From Dugong dugon (Eukaryota; Chordata; Mammalia; Sirenia; Dugongidae), in contig CM057462.1 of NCBI GenBank assembly GCA_030035585.1, positions 68,296,734 to 68,360,733 on the forward strand: a stretch of DNA of 64,000 nt. Reading direction: 5' to 3'. Below the pieces are notes generated by a model. It searched no databases, was not told the origin of the DNA, and worked only from the letters and a program-made list of their open reading frames with translations. The position numbers and the translations under genes were made by a program. Within the stretch, counting starts at the first letter, position 1; each line of letters starts with the position of its first letter. Positions 21,482 through 31,965 of this stretch are shown piece after piece.

Positions 21482-21681
21482 GTTCACTCATTCATTCACT
21501 CATCTGCAGGACATGGAAGTTGTGGGGTCTTCCCTGGAGAAGCTCCCAAGTTTCCAGTCTCAGAGAGGATTTGGTCCAGGCTCCAACTACGGCTGCAGTA
21601 AATGATTCCCAAACAGAGAGAGAGAAAGAACCAAGTGAAAGTTAAACTGTTATTTGTATTAAGGGAAACTATCAACACTGA

Positions 21682-21863
21682 GGAGCCCTGGTGGCACAGC
21701 AGTTAAGAACTTGGCTGTTAACCAAAAGGTCGGTAGTTCAAATCCACCAGCTGCTCCTTGGAAACTCTATGAGGCAGTTCTACTCTGCCCTATAGGGTCG
21801 CTATGAGTTGGAATCGACTAGACAGCAACGGATTTGGTTCTTTTTCTTTTCTTTTTTTTGGTG
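21682..21863 (+). mobile_element. AfroSINE, first of two at one site
   Basis: Plus-strand AfroSINE from GGAGCCCTGGTGGCACAG to a T-rich tail. It begins right after TCAACACTGA (21672-21681) and is followed by TCAACAGTGA (21864-21873), a target duplication shared with the next SINE. Confidence 0.95.
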
Positions 21864-21873
21864 TCAACAGTGA

Positions 21874-22046
21874 GGTGCTGTGGTAGCACAGTGGTTAAGT
21901 GTTTGGCTGCTAACCAAAAAGCTGACAATTCAAATCTACCAGCCAGTCCTTGGAAACTCTATGGGGAGGTTCTACTCTGTCCTATAAGGTTACTATGAGT
22001 TGGAATCAACTCAACAGCAACGAGTTTTTGTGGTTTTTTTTTTGGA
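21874..22046 (+). mobile_element. AfroSINE, second of two at one site
   Basis: A second plus-strand AfroSINE immediately downstream, between TCAACAGTGA (21864-21873) and TCGACAGTGA (22047-22056). It is more diverged than its neighbour and so may be the earlier arrival. Confidence 0.95.
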
Positions 22047-22319
22047 TCGACAGTGATGCTTTAAGGTATTATAAAATCAACATCTAAAGAAGAGAAAGAT
22101 TGCGTAACTAGTTGATTTCATCAACTGTAAAAGAAATGAAAATGATATACAGCCATAGGTTTGATTTGTTTGCACCTCAGGTGCAGAGTTGACTTACTCA
22201 TACTCCTCTCTGCTACTTTAATTTTTTTCTGCTTCTTCCCAGATTTCCATTTCCATTCTTCACACCCTCCCTCACTCCAAGAACACATTCCAATATGTTT
22301 GCATGTGTGTATGTGTGTG

Positions 22320-22735
22320 TGGGAGTAAAATATGCATAACACAATATTTGCCATTTCAACATTTTTTCCATGAACAATTGAATGACATTAATGACATTAA
22401 TCATGTTGTGTAACCATCACCTGTATCCATTGCCAAATTTTCCATCATCTCCAAAAGTTTTCTAATAGATCCTTAAAATGTGTTTGCCTTTATAACTTAT
22501 GCATTTGGGAAGATTTAATTTATAAAAAAGACATTGTGCTGTAAATCTTTCTGGTCCCTACTTTTCTTCCTCAATACCATGGTTTTGAGATCTGTCCACG
22601 TTACTGTGTATAGATTGCTTTGTTCCTTCTTGCTGCTGCCAAGTATTTCATTGTATGCATCCAACACGCTTCACTCATTGATTCTCCCAAGTGATAGACA
22701 TTTCACCCCCATAGGCCCAGAGCATACTGAAAGCA
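22320..22735 (-). mobile_element. Old L1 3' end
   Basis: Antisense L1 3' text: TTGCCATTTCAACATTTTTT, GTAACCATCACCTGTATCC, GAGATCTGTCCACGTTACTG, CATTGTATGCATCCAACACG. It resembles the 4.7-5.26 kb element and the 12.4, 26.4 and 56 kb L1s only loosely, so it is an older lineage. Confidence 0.65.
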
Positions 22736-22929
22736 CTAAATAGAAAGCCCTTAATCCTGAGCTTGCCCAAAGCTTCCACTCAATAAATGCCAGGTATCAT
22801 TACTAATATATTATTATTGTTTATATCAGTATTCCAGGCTACATAGTTTCCATAAGACTTAATATTAATTTGCACAAGTGCTTCTTATTTATACCTAATT
22901 TTGATGGAGCACAATTTACTCCCTCACAT

Positions 22930-23320
22930 AACCACCGATGCCCATTATGATTCATACCCCATGCTAGGTACAGGATTCAAGAGATGGATTTGACAAGGCC
23001 CCATGTTCTTGAGGAGCTCAGTCTACAGAAGCAGACAATTCAGGACGGAAGTGGGATACAGAGGCGTCAGGAATCACTTGTGCTGGTGGGGCTTCCCGCA
23101 GGCAGAGCTACCTGCCTGGGCAAGGTTTTAAAAGATGAGTTGGAATTTACCAGGTGGAAGGGGATGGGGAATGGGTGGAGAAGAAGTGGAGAAGAGATGT
23201 TCTGACTAGAAGAAACACCATATGCAAAGGGTCAGAGGCATGTTGCGGCCTGGCATGTTTAGGAAACGTAATGATTTTGTTATGGCTGAAGCAAAGGATA
23301 TGAAAGAGCAAGGGTAAGGG
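22930..23320 (+). mobile_element. L2-like body fragment
   Basis: Phrases such as AAGGCCCCATGTTCTTGAGG and AGCAAAGGATATGAAAGAGC resemble L2 ORF/3' text. Diverged. Confidence 0.4.
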
Positions 23321-23324
23321 ACAA

Positions 23325-23545
23325 CAAGCAATATTTGTTGAGTCCTTATATGTGCCAGGCACGGTTCTAAGTGTTTAAGTAGAGAGCCTCCTTTAAAGCA
23401 CACAGCAACCCGGGGAAGGCACTGTTGTCATCACCGTTCTACAGGAAAGAAAATGGAGGGCGGGAAGTTAATTTGCTCACGGTCACATAGCTTATAAATC
23501 GAGCACACAAGAACTGAACTTAGCTGCCTGGGTTTGTAATTACTT
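23325..23545 (-). mobile_element. MIR fragment
   Basis: Antisense MIR: ATATTTGTTGAGTCCTTATA, GTGCCAGGCACGGTTCTAAG, then TTGCTCACGGTCACATAGCT and the GAACTTAGCTGCCTGGG tail. Confidence 0.75.
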
Positions 23546-23649
23546 CCAAAAGATGAGAAAGGTGAGGCAGTCAGGGGCAGAGATTGCAGAAGACCTTGTG
23601 TGCCAGCTGGGAGGAAGGCAACAAAAGGCTCCGTATGAGACAGCCCAGG

Positions 23650-23955
23650 TGCTAGGCTGTGAGTGTGCAAGACCACGAGTGAGTGTGTGATTGTGTGCTA
23701 AGAGTGTCGTATATGGGTGTATGCATGTGTGTGCATGGATGTGTGCATGTGGGTTTGTCTGAGAGCTTGTAAGTGTGCCAGAGTGCATGTGTCTATGTGC
23801 CACAGTATGAGGTATCATGTGTCCTTATGAGACTGGTGAGTGTGTGTGTATATATGACAGTGTTGTGTGCACATTTGTGTGTACTTGTGGAATATTTGTG
23901 CACAGGTCTGAACATGTAGCAGTGTGGATGTGAGTGTGGGTGTTGGTGCCCTGCC
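23650..23955. repeat. Degenerate TG-rich tract
   Basis: Interrupted GTGTGTGCATG-like repeats for about 300 bp. Strand-asymmetric (T/G on plus). Confidence 0.8.
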
Positions 23956-24430
23956 CCCTGGGGGCCCTGAGGAAGCTGTCAGAGCCCATCAGCCAGGCCT
24001 GGCGTGAGGGGCCTGGTCTTGGCCTCAGAAGCTAGATAGGCACACATCAAAGGCCACTGGAGCCCGGAACCAGTGGGGCAGAACAATTTAATGAGGATCC
24101 CGGGAGGGAGGCTGTGTCTGGCAGGGGTTGGAGAGGGATGTGGGTCTATGTGTCCAGGGCAGCTCCCAGGCTCTACAGCCAAGCACCTGGGGTTTGTGAG
24201 TGTGTTGGGGAGGTGAGAAGGCTGTGCTGGATGCCTGGCCATGACACCCCCATGCCCCGTGCAAGGGGAGAGCTGCATCTGAACCCCAAGTCTCACCATC
24301 TCTGCCTGGACACCATCTTGGTCCTCAGAGGTCCCAGGGAGCCTCAGAGGAACCAGGACACCAAAGTCAGACATTTTTGTCTCTGAGGCTGTTCTGATGT
24401 TTCCATGAGACAGAACACAGAGAACCAAGT
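23956..24430. other. GC-moderate noncoding DNA, no gene recognised
   Basis: Open frames on both strands at 23979-24428 reflect GC content. No domain or splice structure was recognised. Confidence 0.4.
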
Positions 24431-24434
24431 CTAG

Positions 24435-24595
24435 ATTAGTTAGTCTATGTCCCTCGCCTTACAGAAGGGGAAACTGAAACTCAGAGAGGGGGAGGGAGTT
24501 CCCTAAGGTCACCCAGCAAAATTTAGGCTTCACCAGGCTTAGAATCGAAAGCTTCTGAGTTGAAGTCCAGTGATCTTTCCACAATTTTAGGCCAG
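24435..24595 (-). mobile_element. MIR fragment
   Basis: Antisense MIR: AAGGGGAAACTGAAACTCAG, CTAAGGTCACCCAGCAAAAT, TTGAAGTCCAGTGATCTTTC. Confidence 0.65.
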
Positions 24596-25253
24596 GACTG
24601 ACCAACGTAGAAATGAGTGTATTGTAAGGTTGTTTATTTGGTAGCCTCCCTAGCTGTTCCCATCACTCCCATCTTTTCAGGTCACCCACATTTATTGAAT
24701 GGAGGCTACTTCCCTAGTGCCCCTTGGGAGAATCCAGAAGGCCAGGGAATGGAGGCTGAGAGAACTTCTCACTCTCCTCATAGAGAGAAGTGTGTGTCTG
24801 TTCCTTCTATGGAGGCCTTGGGTCAGAGAGAACAATTGAGGGGGCACAATCTAGTCAGTCCTTGTATCCCAAATGTGGGTAGAAAAGAAGGAGGATTGGT
24901 CACGGGTAGGAGAAAGGTAAGGAGGAAGGGTTATGTGAGCACAGCGTGGCCCTTGCCAGGAAACATGTGATAGAGCAAAATAGAAAGTTATCCTTGTCTG
25001 CAGGGTCTTGGGCAACACACACATAGCCTGGTTATGTCCACTGATCACAGTGTGAGAGTTTTCTCCTGAGAGGCTCCTGTGACCAGTGTCCATTCATGGC
25101 AAGAACCTCCCATGTGTCTCAGGCCCATCTACAGGGTCAAGCCAAAACTTCTTAGCTCTGCATGGAAGGCTTCCTCCAGATTCTAGAGTCTGGGTTCTGG
25201 AGTCCAGAACCAGGGCTTGCAAATTCAGGGTCTGCCATCTGAACCCAGCCAAC
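24596..25253. other. Noncoding DNA, no gene recognised
   Basis: No repeat family or exon was supported. Confidence 0.45.
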
Positions 25254-25255
25254 AG

Positions 25256-25835
25256 TTGGGGTTTTTTTAAATTTAAATTTAATTTATTTTGTTACTGTTG
25301 TTGAGAATATACACAGCAAAACACCAATTCAACAGTTTCTACATGTACCGTTTAGTGATAATGATTACATTCTCTGAGTAGTGCAACCATTCTTATCCCC
25401 CTTTTCTGGGTTGTCCCTTCCCCATTAACATAAACACACTGTCCCTAAGGTTCCTATCTAATCTTTCAAATTGCTGTTGTCAATTTGATCCCATACCAAT
25501 AGTTCTCAAAAGAGCACAATGCTCAAGGCAGATCTTTTTTTACTAGATAAGCTAAACTACTGTTTGGTTTTAAGAAGACTTTAGGGGATAGTTTTGGTTT
25601 AAGGTTTAAAGATTATCTCAGGGCAATAGGGTTCATCCAAACTTTATGGCTCCAGGAAGTCTGGAGTCCATGAAAATTTGAAACGGTTTTGCATTTTCCC
25701 CTTTTTGGTCAGGATTTTTCTATAGAATCTTTGATCAAAATGTTCAGTAATGGTAGCCAGGCACCATCCAGGTCTTCTGGTCTCATGGCAAAGGAGGCAG
25801 CCGCAGTTGAGTTTTTTTGGCTGCCATAGGATTGA
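25256..25835 (-). mobile_element. L1 3' UTR fragment (elephant-type)
   Basis: Antisense 3' UTR of an L1 subfamily: an A/T-rich tail at about 25262-25300 (minus poly-A), then ATACACAGCAAAACACCAAT, the GTAGCCAGGCACCATCCAGG segment and the end at about 25835. It shares the GGCACCATC landmark with the 12.4, 26.4, 39.6 and 56 kb L1s. No ORF2 is present. Confidence 0.75.
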
Positions 25836-25959
25836 CAAATATTCTTGGATATAAATGCTTTAGACAGGGCATGAACTGTCTATTAGACACAAGCCCCACC
25901 GCTCCCTATTGTCTTATGTCCTCCCATTTCACTCATCTACATTACCTGCCTGGCATTTG

Positions 25960-26090
25960 AAAGCATTTGAATTTGGGACTTTTGAGCTTGAGCTCCTTGA
26001 GAAATAGTCTTGTGTATTTTATATGTCATATTCTAGCATACAGTAGGTCCCTGATAAAGATTTGTTGAATAAATAAATGAGTGACTCCAA
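25960..26090 (+). mobile_element. L2 3' end
   Basis: L2 terminal text GAGCTCCTTGAGAAATAGTC, then CATACAGTAGGTCCCTGATA and TTGTTGAATAAATAAATGAG. Confidence 0.65.
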
Positions 26091-26129
26091 TTAGCCTCAT
26101 CTCCTGTACCTCTGGCCAATACTTAAGAT

Positions 26130-26377
26130 TCTCTCTGTTACCTGTAACATAATTCTCCCTCTGTCAAGAAAGCTTTCTGGCAAAATACTCACCACTCAAG
26201 ACCCATTTCAGGTGGTCCCCTCTCTGGTCCAGCTTGGTTGCTTCCTGGCCTGTGCACCCACAATGCTCTGTATATATCTCTATGTTACAGCTTCTATCCC
26301 CTGTGTTGTAATTACTTGTTCATGTGTCTGGTTTGCCCAACTTAGGGCATGTTAAAGGACAATGACAGCCATCACCA
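26130..26377 (+). mobile_element. L2 fragment
   Basis: Second plus-strand L2 fragment: CTTTCTGGCAAAATACTCAC, then GTAATTACTTGTTCATGTGT. It is cut by the L1 inserted at about 26390. Confidence 0.55.
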
Positions 26378-26389
26378 TTCACTGACTAT

Positions 26390-28024
26390 TTTTTTTTAAA
26401 TAATATTTTATTGTGTTCACACAGCAAATTAGGTTCATAGTTAACAATTTCTATACATATTATTCAGTGACATCAGTTACATTTTTCACAATGTACCAAC
26501 ATTCTCTTTATTTCCATTCTGGTTGTTCTGTTTCCATTAATTTAGCTTTGCTCCCTCCTACCCCACCTCTACCTTCTCATCTTTGCTTTAGGATAAATGT
26601 TGACTGTTTGGTCTCATATAGATGATTTTTTTTTTTTTAAAGAGCCCAGTACTCACTAGTGATATTGTTTATTTTATGATTCAATCTGTTATTTAGCTGA
26701 AAGGTGACCTGCATGGGAGGTTTCAGTTCCAAGTTTAAAGGATACTCAGGGTGACAGTCTCAGAGGTTCCTCTAGTCTCCACCAGTCCAGTAAGTCTGGC
26801 CTTTTTTAAGAATTTGAGTTTAGTTCTACATTTTTCTCCCATCCTATCCTATTTTGTCCCTGGTCAGAATGGTTGGAAGTGGTAGCTGGACACCATCTAG
26901 TTCTGGTCTCAGGAGAGATGAGGGCATGGTTCGTGTGGGCTCTTACTCCTGTACAGTAGTTTCTTAATTGAGTTTTTGGTTTCCTTCTTTCTCTTTTGCT
27001 CCATACAAGTAGACACCAACAGTTGTATCTTAGATGGCTGCTTACAAGCTTTTAATACCCTAGACACTAACACCAAACTAGGATGTAGGAAATAAACTTT
27101 ATAAATTATGTTGTGCCAATTGACCAAGTTGTCCCATGAGACTATGATCATAAACCTTCAAACTTAGTAAACCAATGCTGTGAGGTGTTTGCTTACGTGT
27201 AGGAAGTCTCTGTAACTGTGCCGCCTATGTACTTTATTATATATATGAATATATGTGCAGGACACATAAACATGTATATACGTATGCCTACAGATACACC
27301 TATACATGCACATGCATATACTCACACCTGCCTTCCTATACACATATGTGCATACACATCTACCTATGTAACTACAACCATATTTTTTGGTTGTTATTGC
27401 TATTGTTGCAAAATTGTATATGTTATAGCATTTACTAAAAACATCTTTTATTCTTATGTACTTCTTAGTGTCATCATTTATCTTGGTCAGGTTGTGCAGA
27501 CTTCACCCACATTCAGTACTGTCTTTCTCATTACCAGAAATAACAAGTGTCTACTATCTAGAAAGTGATTTCTCCTTCCTCCCTCTCCCATCCCCGGTAA
27601 CCACCAACGAATGTTGCTTTCTATATGTATACCTATTCTCGTCTTTTTATAAAAGTGAGATCATACAATATTTGTCCTTTTGTGATTGACTTAGTTCACT
27701 CAGCATAATGTCCTCCAGATTCATTCATGTTATAAGATGTTTTGAGAACACATCATCATTCTTTATAGCTGCGTAGTATTCCATTGTATGCATGTAACAC
27801 AATTTGTTTATCCATTCATCTGTTGATGGGCACTTTGGTTGTTTCCATCTTTTTGCTATTGTGAATGATGCTGCAATGAACATAGATGTGCATATGTCAT
27901 TCATGTCACTACTATTAGATCTCTAGGGTATAGACCTGGAAGTAGGATGGCTGGATCATAAGGTATCTCTATTTGTAGCTTTTTGAGGAAGTGCTATACC
28001 GTTTTCCATAGTGGTTGTACCATT
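26390..28024 (-). mobile_element. L1 3' end (3' UTR plus ORF2 C-terminus)
   Basis: 5'-truncated L1, 1.63 kb. The minus poly-A is at about 26390-26400. The 3' UTR (26400 to about 27650) has an internal CA/TA-rich stretch at 27230-27370, then comes the end of ORF2. It is flanked by a 12-bp target duplication TTCA(C/T)TGACTAT (26378-26389 and 28025-28036) with one mismatch. ORF2 is too damaged to leave a long frame. Confidence 0.92.
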
Positions 28025-28059
28025 TTCATTGACTATGTTTTGAGATTAGTTTGTATCTG

Positions 28060-28610
28060 ATATTTCATGTTTCAGTCACCAAGAGAGGCTTAATTGGCTC
28101 ATCTCAAAGTGTCATTCAAAAGCCTGAGTTGGCTGGCACACCAACTTTGGTAAATTCCAACAGGCAGCTCTGGGTGCTTTGCCTCCAAATCCTGGCAGTT
28201 TGATCCTAATCTTCACTGGGTGCAGGAAGAGGCCCCGAGACTCAGCATCTGGCCCACTGAGGGAGGAGAGTCCCTGACTGGGCTCCAGACAGAAGACAAA
28301 TCCCACAGAACAAGCTGGGACCAGCCCTGACGCCATCCTGGCATTACCACCCTGTCCCATGACTAGACACTTTAAGGGGCTATCTGTTGCGTTTGGCCAA
28401 GACAACACTGAGCGAGTTGCCTGGGCCTGTGGAGAACTTCTGCCAGAGCAAACTCCCCAGGGCTGTTGATGGCAGTGCCAAGGTGCACCCACATGCTGCT
28501 ACACTGGTTTCAGGACACCCCCTCTTAAAGGCTCAGTGTGCAGCTCCCACCCTGGGATCCAGCCTTAGCTGTGCAGTGTCCCTGATCAGGGTCAACTTAC
28601 CTCTTTTGCC
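28060..28610. other. GC-rich unique DNA, no gene recognised
   Basis: No repeat was identified. Open frames of about 80-126 codons on both strands have no recognisable domain. Confidence 0.45.
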
Positions 28611-28614
28611 TCAG

Positions 28615-28935
28615 GAGGGTGGGTACATGTGACTGTAAGAGTGAGGGCACATGAGTGGTGTGTGTATATGCGTGTGAGAGAGTATAGGAGTGTGTATGTG
28701 TGTGAGTAGACATGTGAGTGTAAGGATTATGTGTGCATGAGTGTACATGAATGTACATTGCATGTGACTATATATGACCACGTGTGTGTGGATATGTGTG
28801 TGTGTGTGTGAATAAGTGGATGTGTGAAATGGCATGTATGCAGGCATACAAACACAAGTGAGTATATGTGTGAAGTGTGAATGTCCTTGGGCACAAGTAT
28901 ATGTGTACATTCATGGGTTTGTGTGTAAGAGTCTA
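28615..28935. repeat. Degenerate TG-rich tract
   Basis: Interrupted GTGTATGTGTGTGAG-type repeats of about 320 bp, G/T-rich on the plus strand. The open frames on the minus strand (HTHTHTH-type) are artefacts. Confidence 0.85.
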
Positions 28936-28984
28936 TGGGTAAGCTGGGTGGCAGGTGGATGTATATACATGTGAGTCTGTGCAA

Positions 28985-29150
28985 CAATGGAGATGTGAAT
29001 TCTGTCCTGGTTCTGCTACTTTCTAACTGTGTTAAAAACTAAATAAGGCCCTTCCCCTCTGTAGCCCTCATTTTTCTTATCTGTAAGATGTAATGGCATA
29101 GGTCAAGATGATCTCTCAAGTTTCCTTCCAGGTTTGATATTTAGTGACTG
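28985..29150 (+). mobile_element. MIR fragment
   Basis: Sense MIR: CCTGGTTCTGCTACTTTCTA, then TTTTTCTTATCTGTAAGATG and ATGATCTCTCAAG. Confidence 0.65.
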
Positions 29151-29234
29151 GTGTAGGGGTGAGCGCAAGTGTGTGAAAGTTGTGGTGTGGGCACCTGTGC
29201 ATGTGTGTAAGTGTGGTATTGGTGGGGTCAGTAA

Positions 29235-29445
29235 GGTGGCGTGGTGCAAAGGGCATGGCTTTGAATTCTGCTTCCACATTTAAGAGCTGTGTGATCTCAG
29301 CTTAGTGTCTTCCCTTCTCTGAACCTCAATTTCCTCATGTGCCAGGTGGGGATGGAAAGGGGATTGACTCCTGTGAGGCTGCTGTGAAGACTAAGAAATA
29401 CTGTTTACAAGGTGCCTAGCCCAGAATGTGGCTGAATTCCTTCTC
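29235..29445 (+). mobile_element. MIR fragment
   Basis: Sense MIR: AAGGGCATGGCTTTGAATTC, AACCTCAATTTCCTCATGTG, GGTGCCTAGCCCAGAATGTG. Confidence 0.7.
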
Positions 29446-30120
29446 TGCCTTTCAAATGAGAGGAGTGTGTGTGTACTCAGGCTCACGTGCTTGACTATGC
29501 AGGCTGGGTCCGGAGAACTGGGTAATGCTCTAGATCGCTCCTGCCCTCTGAGCTTTCAGGGCTGTCTGTGCTGAGTACGCAGTCATCCAGGAGAGGTAGA
29601 ATTGGGTCTCCCAGGGACCTGTCTGGCCCTACGTGGTCCTGAGAGCTCCCTGGTGCCCTAGACTGGCTGTCACATGGGTGCAGTGGCCTGGAAAGGAGGA
29701 TTGGCGTGGGCAGGAGACAGGCTCCCAAATCCGCTTAATGCCTCTCCCCCCATCCGGGGTATTAGAAACTAAGTAGATTCTTCTTACTCTTACAGGGTCA
29801 GCTTCCAGCCTGGGATAGTGGCTGAGCTGAGCTCTAGGCAGCTCCATGTTCATCTAGAACAAGACTTTGGAGTGGGAGCCAAGAGCAGACAGGGCCCTGC
29901 CCTCAGAGAGCTCCCAGCTGGATGGAGAGAGCCAGGAGAGTCAGGTTGGACCTATGACTACCTATGGTCTCGTCTCAGGGCAGGCAGGAGTCATACCCTG
30001 GGCCTGGAAAAGGGAAGGTTTTCTAGAAGGAAAGGAGTTTGAGGAATGGGTAGAATCTGGACAAGCAAAGGAGAGGAGGGCATTCTAGGCAGGGAAATCA
30101 GTGTGGGCAAAAGTGAGGAG
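29446..30120. other. Noncoding DNA, no gene recognised
   Basis: Repeat-poor GC-moderate sequence. Part of 29830-30090 may be an L2 body. No exon supported. Confidence 0.4.
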
Positions 30121-30133
30121 GCTGGAATGAGTA

Positions 30134-30188
30134 GTGTGCGTGCGTGTGCGTGCGTGTGTGTGTGTGTGCGTGTGTGTCTGTGTGTGTA
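30134..30188. repeat. (TG/CG)n microsatellite
   Basis: About 55 bp of GTGTGCGTG-type repeat with CG steps, abutting GC-rich unique sequence. Confidence 0.9.
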
Positions 30189-30509
30189 GGAGAGGACCCC
30201 AAGGAGTGGGTGTTAAGTGGGTCTTGGAGGATATTAAATCCAATCCTTCCATTTTATTAACTGAGGTTAGAGAAGGGAAGGGTTATGCCTCAGGTCAGAG
30301 TGAAGTAATGGCTGATTCTCAGCCTGAGTCTAAGGTATGCCCCAATTCCTGGGTTCTAGGGAGGGGCATCAAGCTAGGCTGCCATGGGCCCTTCCTTTGC
30401 TGGCCCCATGGGGGACTTGGTGAGCTGACGCAAGGGCTTAGCAGTGATGTCTGCCTTCAGGCCAATGGGAGGGCCAGGGCTGGACATTGTGTTCTTGTTC
30501 GTAGACAAT

Positions 30510-30985
30510 AGGGGCCCCAAACAAACCCAGAGTGGCTGCTAACACGTATATCTGATCCACCTGGGCAGCTCCCAAAATCCAGACCCTGAGCACCCAGAGA
30601 AGATCCCAACACTGGGCCAGATAGACTGGATGGGCTTCCAACACCCATACCAGACAGAACCCCAACAACCTGACCTATGGCACCTGGAGTAGAGCGCAAC
30701 CCCTGGGCGCTGATAAACTCTGAGAAAAGACCCCAACATCTGGATAGGCTTCCATGGAAACCCAGCCTGAGTGGATCCCTATAACTTGATCCAGAAACTC
30801 AGCGAAGACCCTGGCATCCAGATAAGAACACCCAGATGGGGTCCCAACACCTAGACCCTGAACCCTGAGAGAAGATCACAATACCTGGACCAGCTACTCC
30901 TGGACTGGTTTCTAACTCAGACCCAGAACACAGTGACTGGATCCCTACAACCTGACCCAGAACACCTAGAGCCCGTTCCAGCCCT
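30510..30985. repeat. Decayed minisatellite, unit about 32-36 bp
   Basis: Some 13-15 degenerate units, each built around a CCAGA(C/A)C...GAG...GATCCC...AACACCTG(G/A) pattern (for example the units near 30574, 30843, 30920 and 30955). Conservation between units is patchy, so it is old. Reading it in the minus frames gives artefactual Trp/Gly-rich open frames. Confidence 0.75.
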
Positions 30986-31009
30986 GGGAACAGACTTACC
31001 CAGGTCTCC

Positions 31010-31810
31010 CCAGTCCCCACCTAGGCTCAACTGAGCTCATCCTGAAAGGTGTCCCAGGCTCCAACGCTTTTTTTCTGAAGAAGTTTGTGGTCATCCACCA
31101 AGATGTAAGGGCTAGCAGGCAGGGAGGAGGAAGCCAGGCCTGTACCCTTCGGGGGGAGGGGCAGGGGTCCAGGTTAGAGGGTGGGCTTCATCTCTGTTCC
31201 TTGGGTGGGTGGGGTGGGAATGGGTAGGCAGGCAGTCCCAGGAGGCCCCCTCTAGTCTGGCCCCAGGGAGCGGAAACTGCACCATCTCAAAGGCCCTGAT
31301 ACCCCAAACAGCCTGCAGGGCGCTGCGCGCGGGGCCAGGAAATCCGGAGCTGGTCCTTGAAGCTGGCCCAGGTTGGGCGGGGGAGGCAAGGCTATGCGGG
31401 GCGCTGGCACTGCGGCCTTTGAGCAACGTGACTGTGCGGCCCGGCAGTGGCCTCGGGTCCCCACTGGGACAAGGCGGCCTCTGTGCAGCTGACCTCAGCT
31501 CTCGGGCTGCAAATCCCTTCCGGCTGACAGCCCCGGTGTCTGGGTCCAGGCGGCGTGGGAATGGGTAGTGGGGCTGGGGGTGAGGTGGGCTGAGGAGGGG
31601 AGCCCTCTAGGGGAGCCTCCTCTATTGGCCAGTGGCCCTTTACATGGTGTTTCAATACCCCAGGATAGCAAGAGTTATCTTCAATTCCCAGACAGGGAAA
31701 CTGAGACTAGGAGAGATGGAATTACTAGCCCAAAATTGCCCAGCCTGTTCCTTGGCAGAACCAGGGTTCTAAATTAGGCCTCACGAAAAACCCTTTCTGT
31801 ACTCTGTCTC
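31010..31810. other. GC-rich repeat-poor flank around the CpG block
   Basis: No SINE or LINE was recognised in this stretch. Open frames of 60-119 codons are expected by chance at this GC content. Confidence 0.45.
31314..31562. promoter_or_regulatory. Small CpG-rich block (CpG-island-like)
   Basis: I count about 19 CpG dinucleotides in roughly 250 bp, including GCGCTGCGCGCGG, in a window that is otherwise CpG-poor. It is high in GC and repeat-free. Such blocks often mark promoters or enhancers active in the germline, but no transcription start, TATA box or exon was recognised beside it. It could also be a remnant of an old GC-rich repeat. Confidence 0.45.
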
Positions 31811-31965
31811 ATGGAATCCTTACAACAGTGTTGAGAGTTAGGTGCCATTATTATTCTCATTTTATCAACGAGAGAACTGAGACTCACCGAGTTTAAGCCC
31901 CCTGCCCAAGTTCCTAAGTCAAGAAAGGCAGAGGCTGGGACTGGAGTGTAGATCCACCTGGCCCC
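31810..31965 (-). mobile_element. MIR fragment
   Basis: Antisense MIR: CATGGAATCCTTACAACAGT, TTATTATTCTCATTTTATCA, GAACTGAGACTCACCGAG. Confidence 0.7.

Noticed and set aside
28611-28910. His/Thr-rich frame on minus
   Set aside because: A translation artefact of the TG-rich tract.
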